Shown here in pieces: positions 1 to 9,127 of a DNA stretch of 64,000 nt. Within the stretch, counting starts at the first letter, position 1, and every line of letters starts with the position of its first letter. The notes below the pieces were generated by a model. That model saw only the letters and a program-made list of their open reading frames with translations, made no database searches and was not told where the DNA came from. This DNA comes from Flavobacterium sp. N502536 (GTDB lineage: Bacteria; Bacteroidota; Bacteroidia; Flavobacteriales; Flavobacteriaceae): contig NZ_CP110011.1 of NCBI RefSeq assembly GCF_025947345.1, positions 4,216,001 through 4,280,000 of the forward strand, given 5' to 3'. The position numbers and the translations under genes were made by a program.

Positions 1-788
1 GCGTCTTTGTAATACTGAACGACCATGGCTTCTTTTTGTTTGATTTTTGCTCTTCCGCTATCACTTGCGCTGGCAAGCAATGCATCGTATTCTGCTTTAG
101 AACTGATCAGTATTACCGAAGCAGTTTCTGCAAAATCTTCAATAATATTACTTCTGGCATAATTCGTCACAAACCCAAGATTTTTAGAGGTTTGGAGATT
201 TTCTAAGTGCCAGGTTGCCGTATAATCTGCAGGAGTAACTTTTTGCCACGCTTTTTCGTCAAAAGGTTTATTCTGGTTCAAAATATGTACATATTCGTGC
301 TGAATGGTGTGAATGAATTCGGTAACACTTGCACGGTTTTTTCTATTCAGGTAGTCTACCTCGAACAATGTAATTCTTTGTCCTGAATCTGCAATCCCTA
401 AAGTTCTGGTTCCATTAGTATTAGAGTTTACCCCTCCTACCAGAACAATTTCTCTTGGAGCCACTTTTTTTACAAAATCAGCACCACCAATGGTAGAATA
501 ACTGTTGATCCAGATTTGTTTCACTACCTCCAATGCCGGTTGCACACTATTGACAGCCGGAGGAAAAAGAAATCGGTTATTGTCTACTGTATTCTGATTC
601 CATTTGTATTGCGCGTTGATATTATACGGATTTAGGTAATTGGTATCAATCCAGGTGTCTAAAGCCGTTTTCACAGGCTGCTTATAATCTAATTGACTGT
701 CACCTGGCCTGTCTTCATGCGTACAGGCTCCTAAAGTTAAAACTCCGGCTAGTAGTACTATTGCTTTATATTGTTTTATTGTTTTCAT
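1..788 (-). CDS. Zinc-metallohydrolase lipoprotein of a Sus-type locus (partial)
   Basis: The C-terminus is cut off by the window edge; 262 codons are visible. The N-terminus is a lipoprotein signal with Cys22 after LTLGA, so the mature protein should be membrane-anchored in the periplasm or on the surface. An HExxH zinc motif (HEYVH) lies at about residues 164-168, and an EDFAE segment near 217-221 can supply the third ligand. This combination, placed directly after susD, matches the family called substrate import-associated zinc metallohydrolase lipoproteins. The gene starts 25 nt after the susD stop and is presumably the last or near-last gene of that operon. A role in trimming a peptide or protein substrate before import is an inference; the substrate is unknown. 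Confidence 0.85.
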   Translation of the reverse strand, partial: MKTIKQYKAIVLLAGVLTLGACTHEDRPGDSQLDYKQPVKTALDTWIDTNYLNPYNINAQYKWNQNTVDNNRFLFPPAVNSVQPALEVVKQIWINSYSTIGGADFVKKVAPREIVLVGGVNSNTNGTRTLGIADSGQRITLFEVDYLNRKNRASVTEFIHTIQHEYVHILNQNKPFDEKAWQKVTPADYTATWHLENLQTSKNLGFVTNYARSNIIEDFAETASVILISSKAEYDALLASASDSGRAKIKQKEAMVVQYYKD

Positions 789-813
789 ATTTCTAAAATT
801 TTGATTCGAAATT

Positions 814-2295
814 TTATCTCGGATTTTTTACTACTCCGTAGTTAGATGCGCTTAACGGTATTTGCAATGCGCGACGCTTATCATCTTTAGTTAATGTAAT
901 TGTCGGCTTACCAAAAGTCGCATGGCTTACAACAATATTAAAGCGTTTTACATCAAGCCATCTTAATCCTTCATGAACAAAATCTCTTCTACGCGTCTCT
1001 GCAATTGCTTTTACATAAGAAGTCTGTACAGGGGTCATTGTATAAAACGGAGTAAGTTCGTCTGCTATTACAGGATATAATGTCGTTATTCTTGCTTCAG
1101 TCAGTTTATCTGTTGTAGCGTTATAACCTGTTGTTCTGGTACCTAAAAAGAACTCCAATTCTGTATTTGCTTCTGCTGTTCTGCCTTTCATTACTAATGC
1201 TTCGATACGATTCAGATAAAATTCGTCGTTAGATAAAAGCACTATTCCCGCGTAAGCAATTCCAATATTGGCTGTTAAATTGGTGTATTTAAAGTATTCT
1301 TCAAATTTTGGTGTAAACAATGTTCTACTGCTATTGTAGCTATAAAAGTCATATACCCATGCCTTTCCAAAAGGATTTGTACCTCTAAAAAGCTCTGTCT
1401 GTTTAGGATCAGTTAGGTAAAAGTTGCTTCCACCAGCAGATCTTCCAATTAGTGTATTTGGAGAGGCTACTAATAAATTGGATGTTAATGACGATCTGGA
1501 ATACTCTATAAATTGTACATCCGGAGCCAAATTTGCTAAGGTTGCATAATCTTTAATTTTTGTTACCGGTTTAGAACCAAGACCTTCTGAAATTTTGATA
1601 ACATTGTCCCAGTCTCCCTTTACCAAATAAAAACGGCTCGCAAATGCTTTAGCAGCTTCTATGTTAAAGTGAAATTTTGGTTCTTTGTAGTTGTTTGTTA
1701 CCAATGGAAGACCTTCTTCTATATCTCTCTGAATAAAATCAAATACTTCCTGTACCGTATTTCTGGTGTAATTTTTTAATAAGGAAGTTTCCGGTTCTTT
1801 AACATAAGGAATTCCCAGGTCAGTTCCAGCGGTAGCCGGATTGTATCGCTGCGACCAAAAAGTAACCAGCATAAAGTGAGCATAAGCTCTGGCAATTAAA
1901 GCCTCGCCTTTTTGTGGATTTAAAGTTGCAGGGCTTCCTAATTCCTCAATCGATTTTAGAGCCTGATTAGCATGTGCGACAGCTCTGTAACAAGCGTCCC
2001 AATAAAACGCCTGAGTATCTATGTTGGTCTCGTCCTGCATTTCCCAATTGTAACTTTGCGTGCTTTTTACACTTGCGTTGTTCAATTCGGCATCTGCTAC
2101 GTTATCCGACATTGTTTCTGCCAAATCCATATAAGAAGCCTGAGGGTAAGCATTTACTAATAGTTCTGAAATTTTTTCAGGTGTATTAATTTGTGTTCTG
2201 TTATCAGGTACTTCAGACAGGAATTCATCACAACTACTAAGACTGATCAGTAATAGTAAAGCAAAAAGCACCTTTATATTTTTTATATTGTTCAT
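814..2295 (-). CDS. SusD/RagB family nutrient-binding outer-membrane lipoprotein
   Basis: A 493-residue SusD-like protein with a lipobox (SLSSC, Cys22) at the end of a hydrophobic signal. SusD proteins form the surface lid on the SusC transporter and capture the substrate. The N-terminal TPR-like region (a segment beginning QAFYWDACYRAVAHANQAL) and the C-terminal segment RRRDFVHEGLRWLDVKRF are typical of the family. I chose the ATG at 2295 rather than the in-frame TTG two codons earlier. It starts 11 nt after the stop of the susC gene, so the two are surely co-transcribed. The ligand cannot be read from the sequence. Confidence 0.93.
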   Translation of the reverse strand: MNNIKNIKVLFALLLLISLSSCDEFLSEVPDNRTQINTPEKISELLVNAYPQASYMDLAETMSDNVADAELNNASVKSTQSYNWEMQDETNIDTQAFYWDACYRAVAHANQALKSIEELGSPATLNPQKGEALIARAYAHFMLVTFWSQRYNPATAGTDLGIPYVKEPETSLLKNYTRNTVQEVFDFIQRDIEEGLPLVTNNYKEPKFHFNIEAAKAFASRFYLVKGDWDNVIKISEGLGSKPVTKIKDYATLANLAPDVQFIEYSRSSLTSNLLVASPNTLIGRSAGGSNFYLTDPKQTELFRGTNPFGKAWVYDFYSYNSSRTLFTPKFEEYFKYTNLTANIGIAYAGIVLLSNDEFYLNRIEALVMKGRTAEANTELEFFLGTRTTGYNATTDKLTEARITTLYPVIADELTPFYTMTPVQTSYVKAIAETRRRDFVHEGLRWLDVKRFNIVVSHATFGKPTITLTKDDKRRALQIPLSASNYGVVKNPR

Positions 2296-2306
2296 AATCA
2301 ACTGTA

Positions 2307-5300
2307 TTAGAATGAAAGGTTTAGTGAAAAACTGTATTGTGTTGTGATTGGAAAAGCAACACCTCCCGTATTACGGAACTCAGGATCTTGTCCGTTTAAT
2401 TTCTTATCTGAATAAATTAACCAAGGGTTAACCGCAGAAGCTTTTAAGGTAAAATTGCTTACTCCTAATTTTCTTTGAAAATCTTTAGGAAATTCCCAGC
2501 TTAACGATACGTTTTTCAATCGTACAAAATCTCCATCAGCAATTCTCACATCAGAATAATTATACGTATTGTAAGCACGTCCTAAAGTGTTAATTCCGCC
2601 ATAATTTGTAATTAAACGTTGATCAGCAATTACAGGTACATCTGTATATTGTTCGTCACCCGGATTGATCCAACGGTTGGTAAAATCTTTTGTAAATACT
2701 GTTAAATCATCGTATTGGCTGCTATAAGAAGGATTTAAACGAACTTTGTTTCCTCCTGATCCCACGATAAATACATACAATGACCATCTTTTGTAAGTAA
2801 AGGTGTTGGCTAAACCAACTGATTTGTTTGGTTCGATAGATCCTTCATATTTCAAATAATCCGTAACATTTTCGGTATCCTGAAAATTAGATCCTGTAAC
2901 ATTACTTGTTGCTCCATCCTGTAAAAGAAAGGTTGGAAGTCCCTGATTGTTTAATCCTGTAAACTGGTAAGAAAAGATTGAATTTCTTGGGTGTCCAATA
3001 GCGTTTCCACCGTTTCCGTCTACTAAATCAAATGCCGATGGTTTGTTCTCTAATTTTGTAATTTCCTGGTTGAACACAGAGAAGTTAAGTGTAGTCGACC
3101 ATTTGAAATCTTTTGAAACGATGTTTTGAGTGGTAATACCCAATTCAAGACCTTTGGTTTCCATGTTGGCATTGTTACCTTGTTTAACTCGCTGCCCTCC
3201 GATTCCGGAAGTCACCACATAATCAACTAAATCAAATGCTTTACGGCTGTATACATCTGCAACAAACTGAACTCTGTTGTTAAACATTCCTAAATCAACT
3301 CCGATGTTTGTTTCAAATTGTTTTTCCCAGGTTAAATCGCCATTCTGCAATTCATCAATATTAATTCCGTTTTCTCTGTCAGGAATTCCTAAACGATCTG
3401 TAATAAAACTTCTGTAAATGGCTAATGAATTGGTTGCAGGACCCGCAGTTGCAGTTAAACCGTACGACGCTCTCAAAGCCAGGTTGTTAATTTTTGGAAG
3501 GTTTTTCATGAACTGCTCTTCAGTAACATTCCATTTACCACTAAAAGTATAGGTTGGCAGCCATCTTGAAGACCCGCTGTTTCCTTGTCTGTTAGATCCG
3601 TCATAACGTCCGGTAATAGACCCCGTATAACGACGATCGTAAGTATATCCTACTTTTCCAAAGAAACCAACAGTACGCTCTCTTTCTGCATTAAATCCGT
3701 AGTAAGAGTTTCCTTCGTTGATGATTTTTTCAATCAATTTTGGATCTGTAAAAGCTGTTAAGCCTTTATCGTACTGAAGTCCGGCTGCAGTAAAATTGTC
3801 ACTGTTTCTGTCCAATGAACGCAATTCGGTACCAAAGAAACCTTCTAACTCATGTTTTTCGTTTAGTGTATTTCTGTACGTTATGCTGTTTCGGATATTA
3901 TAAGAAGTAAGTCCGTTTGTAAATTTTCTTAAGAATCCTCCATGAGGCAATACCGAAATTGGCGGTGCAGTCAAATCTTCAGGATCTTTGTATAAAAAGA
4001 TATTGGCATTTCTAACCGTTGTATTTACTCCGTCAGCTCCGTATTCTGTACCGGCTTTATAAGCACCCACTACGTTAGAGTTTTCATAAATCTTATGCTC
4101 TCTTGTTGTATTGGCATAACGGGCAGATCCTGTAAGGTTATAACTCAGGTTTTTGTTGATTTTATAATCTAAATCCAATTGAAAACGAATGTCTTTTACT
4201 TTAATATCCAGAATATTATTTTGAAGTTCATTGATAATATTCATCGGAGCCCAGTTGTTTCTGTAGTACTCCAGATTACGATTTTCATCATAAGGTCTTA
4301 AAGTTCTGCTGGTGCTTAAAACATAGTTAAACGGGTTGATATCAAAATCTCTCGTTACATTTCCAAACACCACATCCTGTTGGCTCTCATAGGTTCCGGG
4401 AGCTTGCTGATCACGCACAGATGCCAGTGTTGACATCGTAATATTTAAATTGTCATTAATGTAAAATGTCCCTTTAATGTTTGATGACAATTGTTTAACG
4501 TTATCAGCAATAGTCCATCCCGGATCGGTATAATAACCTAATGAGGCATAAAAAGTATTGTTTTTTCCTCCACCCGAAAAGCTCAAAGAGTGATTTTGGG
4601 TAATAGAAGGTCTGAACAAAACTTTAAACCAGTCTGTATTAGCTAATTCATATTTTCTTAAGAAATTATTTCTGCTTACCGGATCGTTGTTTACTAAATA
4701 ACCTCCTGTTTCAGGCACATAAGTATTAATAGCACGGCTTAAAATGTTGTACACTCCTCCGTATCTTCCCTGTAAGGTTGATGGCACATCCAGAAATCCT
4801 TTTTGTTCCATTTCTTTTAAGATACTCATAGATTCCTGAGAATTTAGAATATCGTACTGGGAATAATTAGGAACTGTTCTTACCGTGTTTTCAACAGAAT
4901 AAGCCACTTTTAAAGGAGAATCTCTACGTCCTTGTTTTGTTGTTACTACTACAACACCATTTAACGATCTTGATCCGTAGATAGAAGTTGCAGAAGCATC
5001 TTTTAAGATTTCTATACTTTGAATATCATTTGAATTCAGTCCTGCAACAGATGAACTTAACAAGGTTTCTGAATTTCCGGAAGCCAAATCTGCAAAAGAG
5101 ATGTTGATAATATCTTCCTGAACAACACCATCAATTACCCATAAAGGTTTTGTATCTCCAAAAATAGAAGAAGATCCACGCACAGTAATTTTAGGAGCAG
5201 TACCAAATGTTCCCGTAACGTTTTGTACGGTAACTCCGGCAGCCTTTCCTTCAATCATTCTGCTGATATCTACAACTCCGTCTACTTTTAATTCAGCTCC

Positions 5301-6038
5301 TGAAATTTTACTTATTGCTCCTGTAAAAGTCCTTTTTGATGTTTTTTCATAACCTGTAGTCACTACAACTTCTTTTAGATTTTGTCCTGCTTCATTCAGA
5401 ACAACTGTTGGTGTAGTATTCCCGATTCCTATTTCTTTTGTCTCCATTCCCACATAAGAAATAACCAAAGCAGTACTGTTTGTTGGCATTTCGATCGAGA
5501 ACTTACCATCAAAATCCGTCAGCACCGCTATTTTTGTTCCTTTTACCAGTACAGTAGCTCCCGGAAGCGGACTTCCGCTCACATCAGTAACAGTACCTTT
5601 GATAATTGGACCCGCAGCCGTTAAAATTTCAAACAAAGAATTTCCTGCTTCAGTACCCGCAAAAGGATCTGCTGCTGTGCTTTTTTGCAGGATAATTTGG
5701 TTACTAACTTCGGTATAAGTAATATTAAATGGTAATAAAATTCGATTCAGGACACTTGATAATGTTTCATCATTAGCGTCTATACTCACTTTTTGATTTA
5801 GTTGTGGTAGTCTTGAATTGTACGAAAATTTTACGTTTGCCGATTTCTGTAATTTAGACAAAGTGTTATCTAAAGTTAAATTTGTAACATTAATAGTAAC
5901 TTTAGTATCTAGTTTTTTTTGCCCATTTACATCATTTGCCATGGCAACACTTGAAAACACAAGTGCCAGAATAAACTGAAATAGTGTTATTTTCATGATT
6001 CGATGGAGTAATCGTTGTTTAACAACTGGTTTTTTCAT
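2307..6038 (-). CDS. SusC/RagA family TonB-dependent transporter with STN signalling domain
   Basis: A 1243-residue outer-membrane importer. In order: a long N-terminus with signal peptide ending near residue 35, an STN (secretin/TonB N-terminal) domain at about 45-110, a carboxypeptidase-D regulatory-like domain at about 145-225 (GTVTDVSGSPLPGATVLVKG), the plug from about 225, and a beta-barrel ending in the usual terminal Phe (SLNLSF). The STN domain is the part that in FecA-type receptors touches the anti-sigma factor, and here fecR and an ECF sigma gene lie directly upstream. This makes it a signal-transducing importer rather than a plain one. ATG at 6038; an alternative ATG at 5996 would still keep the signal peptide. 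Confidence 0.95.
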   Translation of the reverse strand: MKKPVVKQRLLHRIMKITLFQFILALVFSSVAMANDVNGQKKLDTKVTINVTNLTLDNTLSKLQKSANVKFSYNSRLPQLNQKVSIDANDETLSSVLNRILLPFNITYTEVSNQIILQKSTAADPFAGTEAGNSLFEILTAAGPIIKGTVTDVSGSPLPGATVLVKGTKIAVLTDFDGKFSIEMPTNSTALVISYVGMETKEIGIGNTTPTVVLNEAGQNLKEVVVTTGYEKTSKRTFTGAISKISGAELKVDGVVDISRMIEGKAAGVTVQNVTGTFGTAPKITVRGSSSIFGDTKPLWVIDGVVQEDIINISFADLASGNSETLLSSSVAGLNSNDIQSIEILKDASATSIYGSRSLNGVVVVTTKQGRRDSPLKVAYSVENTVRTVPNYSQYDILNSQESMSILKEMEQKGFLDVPSTLQGRYGGVYNILSRAINTYVPETGGYLVNNDPVSRNNFLRKYELANTDWFKVLFRPSITQNHSLSFSGGGKNNTFYASLGYYTDPGWTIADNVKQLSSNIKGTFYINDNLNITMSTLASVRDQQAPGTYESQQDVVFGNVTRDFDINPFNYVLSTSRTLRPYDENRNLEYYRNNWAPMNIINELQNNILDIKVKDIRFQLDLDYKINKNLSYNLTGSARYANTTREHKIYENSNVVGAYKAGTEYGADGVNTTVRNANIFLYKDPEDLTAPPISVLPHGGFLRKFTNGLTSYNIRNSITYRNTLNEKHELEGFFGTELRSLDRNSDNFTAAGLQYDKGLTAFTDPKLIEKIINEGNSYYGFNAERERTVGFFGKVGYTYDRRYTGSITGRYDGSNRQGNSGSSRWLPTYTFSGKWNVTEEQFMKNLPKINNLALRASYGLTATAGPATNSLAIYRSFITDRLGIPDRENGINIDELQNGDLTWEKQFETNIGVDLGMFNNRVQFVADVYSRKAFDLVDYVVTSGIGGQRVKQGNNANMETKGLELGITTQNIVSKDFKWSTTLNFSVFNQEITKLENKPSAFDLVDGNGGNAIGHPRNSIFSYQFTGLNNQGLPTFLLQDGATSNVTGSNFQDTENVTDYLKYEGSIEPNKSVGLANTFTYKRWSLYVFIVGSGGNKVRLNPSYSSQYDDLTVFTKDFTNRWINPGDEQYTDVPVIADQRLITNYGGINTLGRAYNTYNYSDVRIADGDFVRLKNVSLSWEFPKDFQRKLGVSNFTLKASAVNPWLIYSDKKLNGQDPEFRNTGGVAFPITTQYSFSLNLSF

Positions 6039-6262
6039 AATTTTGGTTTGTTTTGATTAATACTGTTCGAGTGTATTTTAAGAAACGTACTCAGTTGCTC
6101 TTTACAGAGAGCAATTTGATTCCTTTAAGTGTCGATAATGTTACAGCATTTCGGCACTTTTTTTCTGCATTCTCTTTTACATAGGCATAATTTTGGTTTT
6201 GGTTATTTTTGGTTGTTTTTATTTTTAAAATCCAACTTTACAATTACAGTTGCAAAGCAGGA

Positions 6263-7381
6263 TTAGTTACATCCGTCAGATGTTATAATGATTTGATTTC
6301 CATTCATTTCAAAAGTGGTGTTGTTGCCAATACTATTACAAACAATTTTCAGTTTTTCCATCAAAGGCTGATCGCTAAGAGAAGTTGTAAGGTGACAGTC
6401 TTTTAGTTTGTTTTTTGGATAATCAATATCCACGAGATAAGCCTGTTCTATCGTTTCAAAAATTTGCGATACCGGAATATCCGTAAATTCAAAACTCAGC
6501 TGTTCGATATTCCCTACGCTACGGGTAAGAACTATATCCTGAGTGATATCTGTAATTTTATTGAAGCTCAGATCTTTTCTTTGAAAACGAAGTGCCTGAT
6601 TGGGTAATAGAACAACTTCGTCCTGATCTGATTTAGAAATTAAATCATTTGATTTTACCCTTACTTTACCGGTGCGAACAAGAACTTCAACATCAGGTTG
6701 ATCGGAATACGCCTTGACTCTAAAACTAGTTCCGACTACCTTCGTTACAATTTCGTTTGCATAAACGAAAAAAGGCTTTTTAGGATTTTTACTAATTTCA
6801 AAGAAACCTTCGCCGGATAAATACACCTTTCTTTCGTTTCCGGTAAAGATCTTAGGATAACTTAATTTACTTTTAGGCTGGAGCAAAACAGAACTACCGT
6901 CAGATAAAGTAATAATTTGTGCTTTGTCTGAATTGTTCGTTTGTTCTACTAATCCTTCATTATTTTCATTAATCAATTCGTTGTAGGTTACAACTTTACT
7001 TTCAGGAGTAATAATTGGGTTGTTAAAAATCCAAAGTGATCCTAAAGCGATCACTAAAGCCGCAGCAATACCGCTAAGAAAATATTTTTTAAGGAATCTT
7101 ATCTTTGAGTTTTGGCTCGAATTGATTTCGTTTTCTTTCTCTTCAATTTTAATCCAGGTAGTCTGTAAGGCTTTATAAAGTTCTGGTTGAGTTATGGTTT
7201 GCTCAGGCACTTTCATGGCCAATAACAATACTCTCGCATCTTGTACCAACTTAGCGCGTCGGCGGCTCTCTAATGTCCATTCCTCCCAGCCATCATTGTC
7301 AATTTTAGACAAAATCCATGACTGGAATGATTCATCAGATAAGAAATCTTCAATTTCGGTATATTTATTACGTTTTTGCAT
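6263..7381 (-). CDS. FecR family anti-sigma factor
   Basis: A 372-residue inner-membrane protein. Residues 1-95 are cytoplasmic and charged, a single membrane helix lies at about 101-119 (FLSGIAAALVIALGSLWIF), followed by the periplasmic FecR domain (about 150-260, with LSDGSSVLLQPKSKLSYP) and a C-terminal DUF4974-like module (about 295-370). In this family the periplasmic part receives the signal from the STN domain of the partner receptor, and the N-terminus holds or activates the sigma factor. It lies between the sigma gene (90 nt upstream) and susC (224 nt downstream), so the partners are almost certainly these neighbours. Confidence 0.93.
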   Translation of the reverse strand: MQKRNKYTEIEDFLSDESFQSWILSKIDNDGWEEWTLESRRRAKLVQDARVLLLAMKVPEQTITQPELYKALQTTWIKIEEKENEINSSQNSKIRFLKKYFLSGIAAALVIALGSLWIFNNPIITPESKVVTYNELINENNEGLVEQTNNSDKAQIITLSDGSSVLLQPKSKLSYPKIFTGNERKVYLSGEGFFEISKNPKKPFFVYANEIVTKVVGTSFRVKAYSDQPDVEVLVRTGKVRVKSNDLISKSDQDEVVLLPNQALRFQRKDLSFNKITDITQDIVLTRSVGNIEQLSFEFTDIPVSQIFETIEQAYLVDIDYPKNKLKDCHLTTSLSDQPLMEKLKIVCNSIGNNTTFEMNGNQIIITSDGCN

Positions 7382-7471
7382 CTAGAAATAGGGTTACAAA
7401 AACAATAGAGGACAGGTTCTTTATTATATACTCACTAAATTGTGATTTTTTTTAATTCTATATAAATAAAA

Positions 7472-8083
7472 TTAAAAAGTAGTTGAATAAAGCAGAAGAA
7501 TTAACGAAATACTACCCTTCCATTCTTTGCGAAGCGTAAGTAAACCGCGGTGTAACAAGTTACTTGCCGACTGATAATTGACATCGAGCATTTCGGCGAT
7601 CTGATCTACCGTTAAGCCCTGATGGTATCTTAAATACAAAGCTTCTTTTTGTCGTGCAGGTAAATTGTTTAATAATTTATTCAAATGAATCACTTTTTCT
7701 TTTGTAGCATAATCGTCATCTATAAGATCATGTTCTACAGAGAATTCCAAAAGAAAAGCAATTGAATCTGTGCTGGCCGATTTACGAAAAATGTGATCAC
7801 GCTCGTACAAACGTGCAATTCGTTTGCGCACACTCGAAAGCAAATAGGCTTTTACAACAACCGAGCTTTGCAGCCCGTGTCTGTAAACCCAGATATCTGT
7901 AAAAACATCCTGAATACAATCCTGTACTTTTTCGGCATTAGGAGAGAGAGAATTTCCATAATTTACCAGACTGGCGTAGTATTTTTCAAATAAAAGAGAA
8001 AATGATTTTTCATCTCCATTTTTCAAGTTAGTCCAAAGCGTAAGGTCGTCAGAAGTACTGAATGGTAGAGTTTTGGTATTCAT
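7472..8083 (-). CDS. ECF sigma-70 factor (FecI-like, Bacteroidota group)
   Basis: A 203-residue extracytoplasmic-function sigma factor. Sigma region 2 is at about residues 22-75 (FEKYYASLVNYG, then the DCIQDVFTDIWVYR core-binding segment) and region 4 at about 140-187 (LPARQKEALYLRYHQGLTV, then an HTH ending LLHRGLLTLRK). It heads the sigma-fecR-susC-susD order typical of substrate-induced loci. By inference, substrate binding at SusC frees or activates this sigma through FecR, and it then transcribes susC and its downstream genes. No ECF-type promoter could be identified by eye in the 224 nt before susC. Confidence 0.95.
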   Translation of the reverse strand: MNTKTLPFSTSDDLTLWTNLKNGDEKSFSLLFEKYYASLVNYGNSLSPNAEKVQDCIQDVFTDIWVYRHGLQSSVVVKAYLLSSVRKRIARLYERDHIFRKSASTDSIAFLLEFSVEHDLIDDDYATKEKVIHLNKLLNNLPARQKEALYLRYHQGLTVDQIAEMLDVNYQSASNLLHRGLLTLRKEWKGSISLILLLYSTTF

Positions 8084-8558
8084 ATAAATCGCAATAGAAT
8101 TCTTGAAAATAAGCAGTTGTTTTTAACATAAAGAATACGATTATTTAACATAATTCTTTACATCGATGCGATAAATATATAAAAGCAAATATATAAAACA
8201 AATTTTTTAACTAAAAAAAGACCGCTATTCCTATAATGAAAACGGCCTTTTTTATTGACTTCACGGGGTTTAGCTTAATTTTTTTTAAATGTACGGGTTC
8301 AAATGTTTTTGCAAATTGTCAGATTTTATTGCTACAGTTTCTTAGCTTTTTTTAACATTTATTTATGACTGAGTTTACCCTGTGATTTCATTTAAGATTG
8401 TTTTGCGAGACAAACTGTTAACTCTTTTGGCGTTTAAAAATGTCATCAATCCTAAATAATTGAAGCGCTAAGAACAGGTTTGAATCTGACTTTAAAATAA
8501 AAAAGCCCTGCTAAAGTATAGCAAGGCTTTTCCTAATATTTACGTTAGGAAGCAGCTA
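8084..8558. other. 475-nt intergenic stretch upstream of the sigma gene
   Basis: No credible reading frame. It contains the terminator hairpin at 8501-8531 and a weaker hairpin at 8217-8250 (AAAGACCG against CGGCCTTT with one mismatch and an 18-nt loop). The 130 nt just before the sigma start are very AT-rich and should hold its promoter, but I could not fix one. Confidence 0.6.
8501..8531. terminator. Bidirectional hairpin terminator
   Basis: AAAAGCCCTGCTA at 8501-8513 pairs with TAGCAAGGCTTTT at 8519-8531 with one mismatch and a 5-nt loop. It sits 28 nt past the stop of the minus-strand gene at 8559-8987, with a U-rich tail on that strand. Confidence 0.8.
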
Positions 8559-8987
8559 CTAGAAAGCTACATTCCATCTTGGTAATTTTGCGTTTTCATC
8601 TAAGAAGTTTTGCAAAACCTGTCCTTCTACAGTGGTTGGAATTCCTTTTACATCTGCGGTAAAAGTTTCGTACCAAACTACTTCAAGAGCACTAATATTT
8701 TCAAGCTTCATTTGTGCTGGCCATGAATATTTTCTTCCGGTTTTAGCAAATTGGTGTCCGTTTACGATTTTATCATATAAACCACCGTTTTTACTTTTTA
8801 AAGTACCGTCGTTTTGAACAGTTCCTGTAGAACCAACCATGATTAATTCTTTTGCATCTCCCTCAACTGCATAGACTACAAAAACACCTGCACCTGCTTC
8901 AGGAGCATTGCAAACTTGTTCTAAACTGTCTTCAATCGTAAAAGTAAAACTGTTGCTTACTTTAAATTTTTCTAATTCTTTGTACAT
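8559..8987 (-). CDS. Small GIY-YIG-like protein
   Basis: A 142-residue protein with no signal peptide. The pattern resembles a GIY-YIG nuclease fold: a first strand GVFVVYA (34-40), a second strand ending in MVGSTG (50-55) in place of YIGxTG, then GLYDKIVNGHQF (69-80), a Glu121 in a helix (TTVEGQVLQNFLDE) and a closing PRWN (136-139) as in the usual Glu/Asn end of that domain. The first Tyr of GIY and the Tyr of YIG are replaced, so activity is uncertain. I chose the ATG at 8987 because the longer frame runs back through a repeat and the sucD terminator. It is a single-gene unit followed by its own terminator. The fold assignment is my inference from the motifs. Confidence 0.75.
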   Translation of the reverse strand: MYKELEKFKVSNSFTFTIEDSLEQVCNAPEAGAGVFVVYAVEGDAKELIMVGSTGTVQNDGTLKSKNGGLYDKIVNGHQFAKTGRKYSWPAQMKLENISALEVVWYETFTADVKGIPTTVEGQVLQNFLDENAKLPRWNVAF

Positions 8988-8999
8988 ATTTCTTTTTTT

Positions 9000-9039
9000 A
9001 GCTTCTAAGGTACTGAGGTTCTTAGCCGCTAAGTTTTTT
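9000..9039. repeat. CTNAG octamer array (5 units)
   Basis: Five consecutive 8-bp units on the plus strand: AGCTTCTA, AGGTACTG, AGGTTCTT, AGCCGCTA, AGTTTTTT. The unit is AGnnnCTn, so adjacent units create near-palindromic CTNAG boxes every 8 bp. The same type of array follows recG (49074-49121) and the TSUP transporter gene (38191-38230). Confidence 0.75.
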
Positions 9040-9067
9040 CTATTTATACCCCAGCATTTTAAAATGT

Positions 9068-9099
9068 AAAAAAGTCTCAAGTAATATTGAGACTTTTTT
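9068..9099 (-). terminator. sucD terminator
   Basis: AAAAAAGTCTCAA (9068-9080) and TTGAGACTTTTTT (9087-9099) form a perfect 13-bp stem with a 6-nt loop and a U-run, 28 nt past the sucD stop. Confidence 0.9.
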
Positions 9100-9127
9100 T
9101 GGAATTTATTATTTCAAATATTGGAGA

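Noticed and set aside
8988..9080. Longer N-terminus of the GIY-YIG-like protein
   Set aside because: The extension runs through the CTNAG array and into the sucD terminator; the ATG at 8987 is better.
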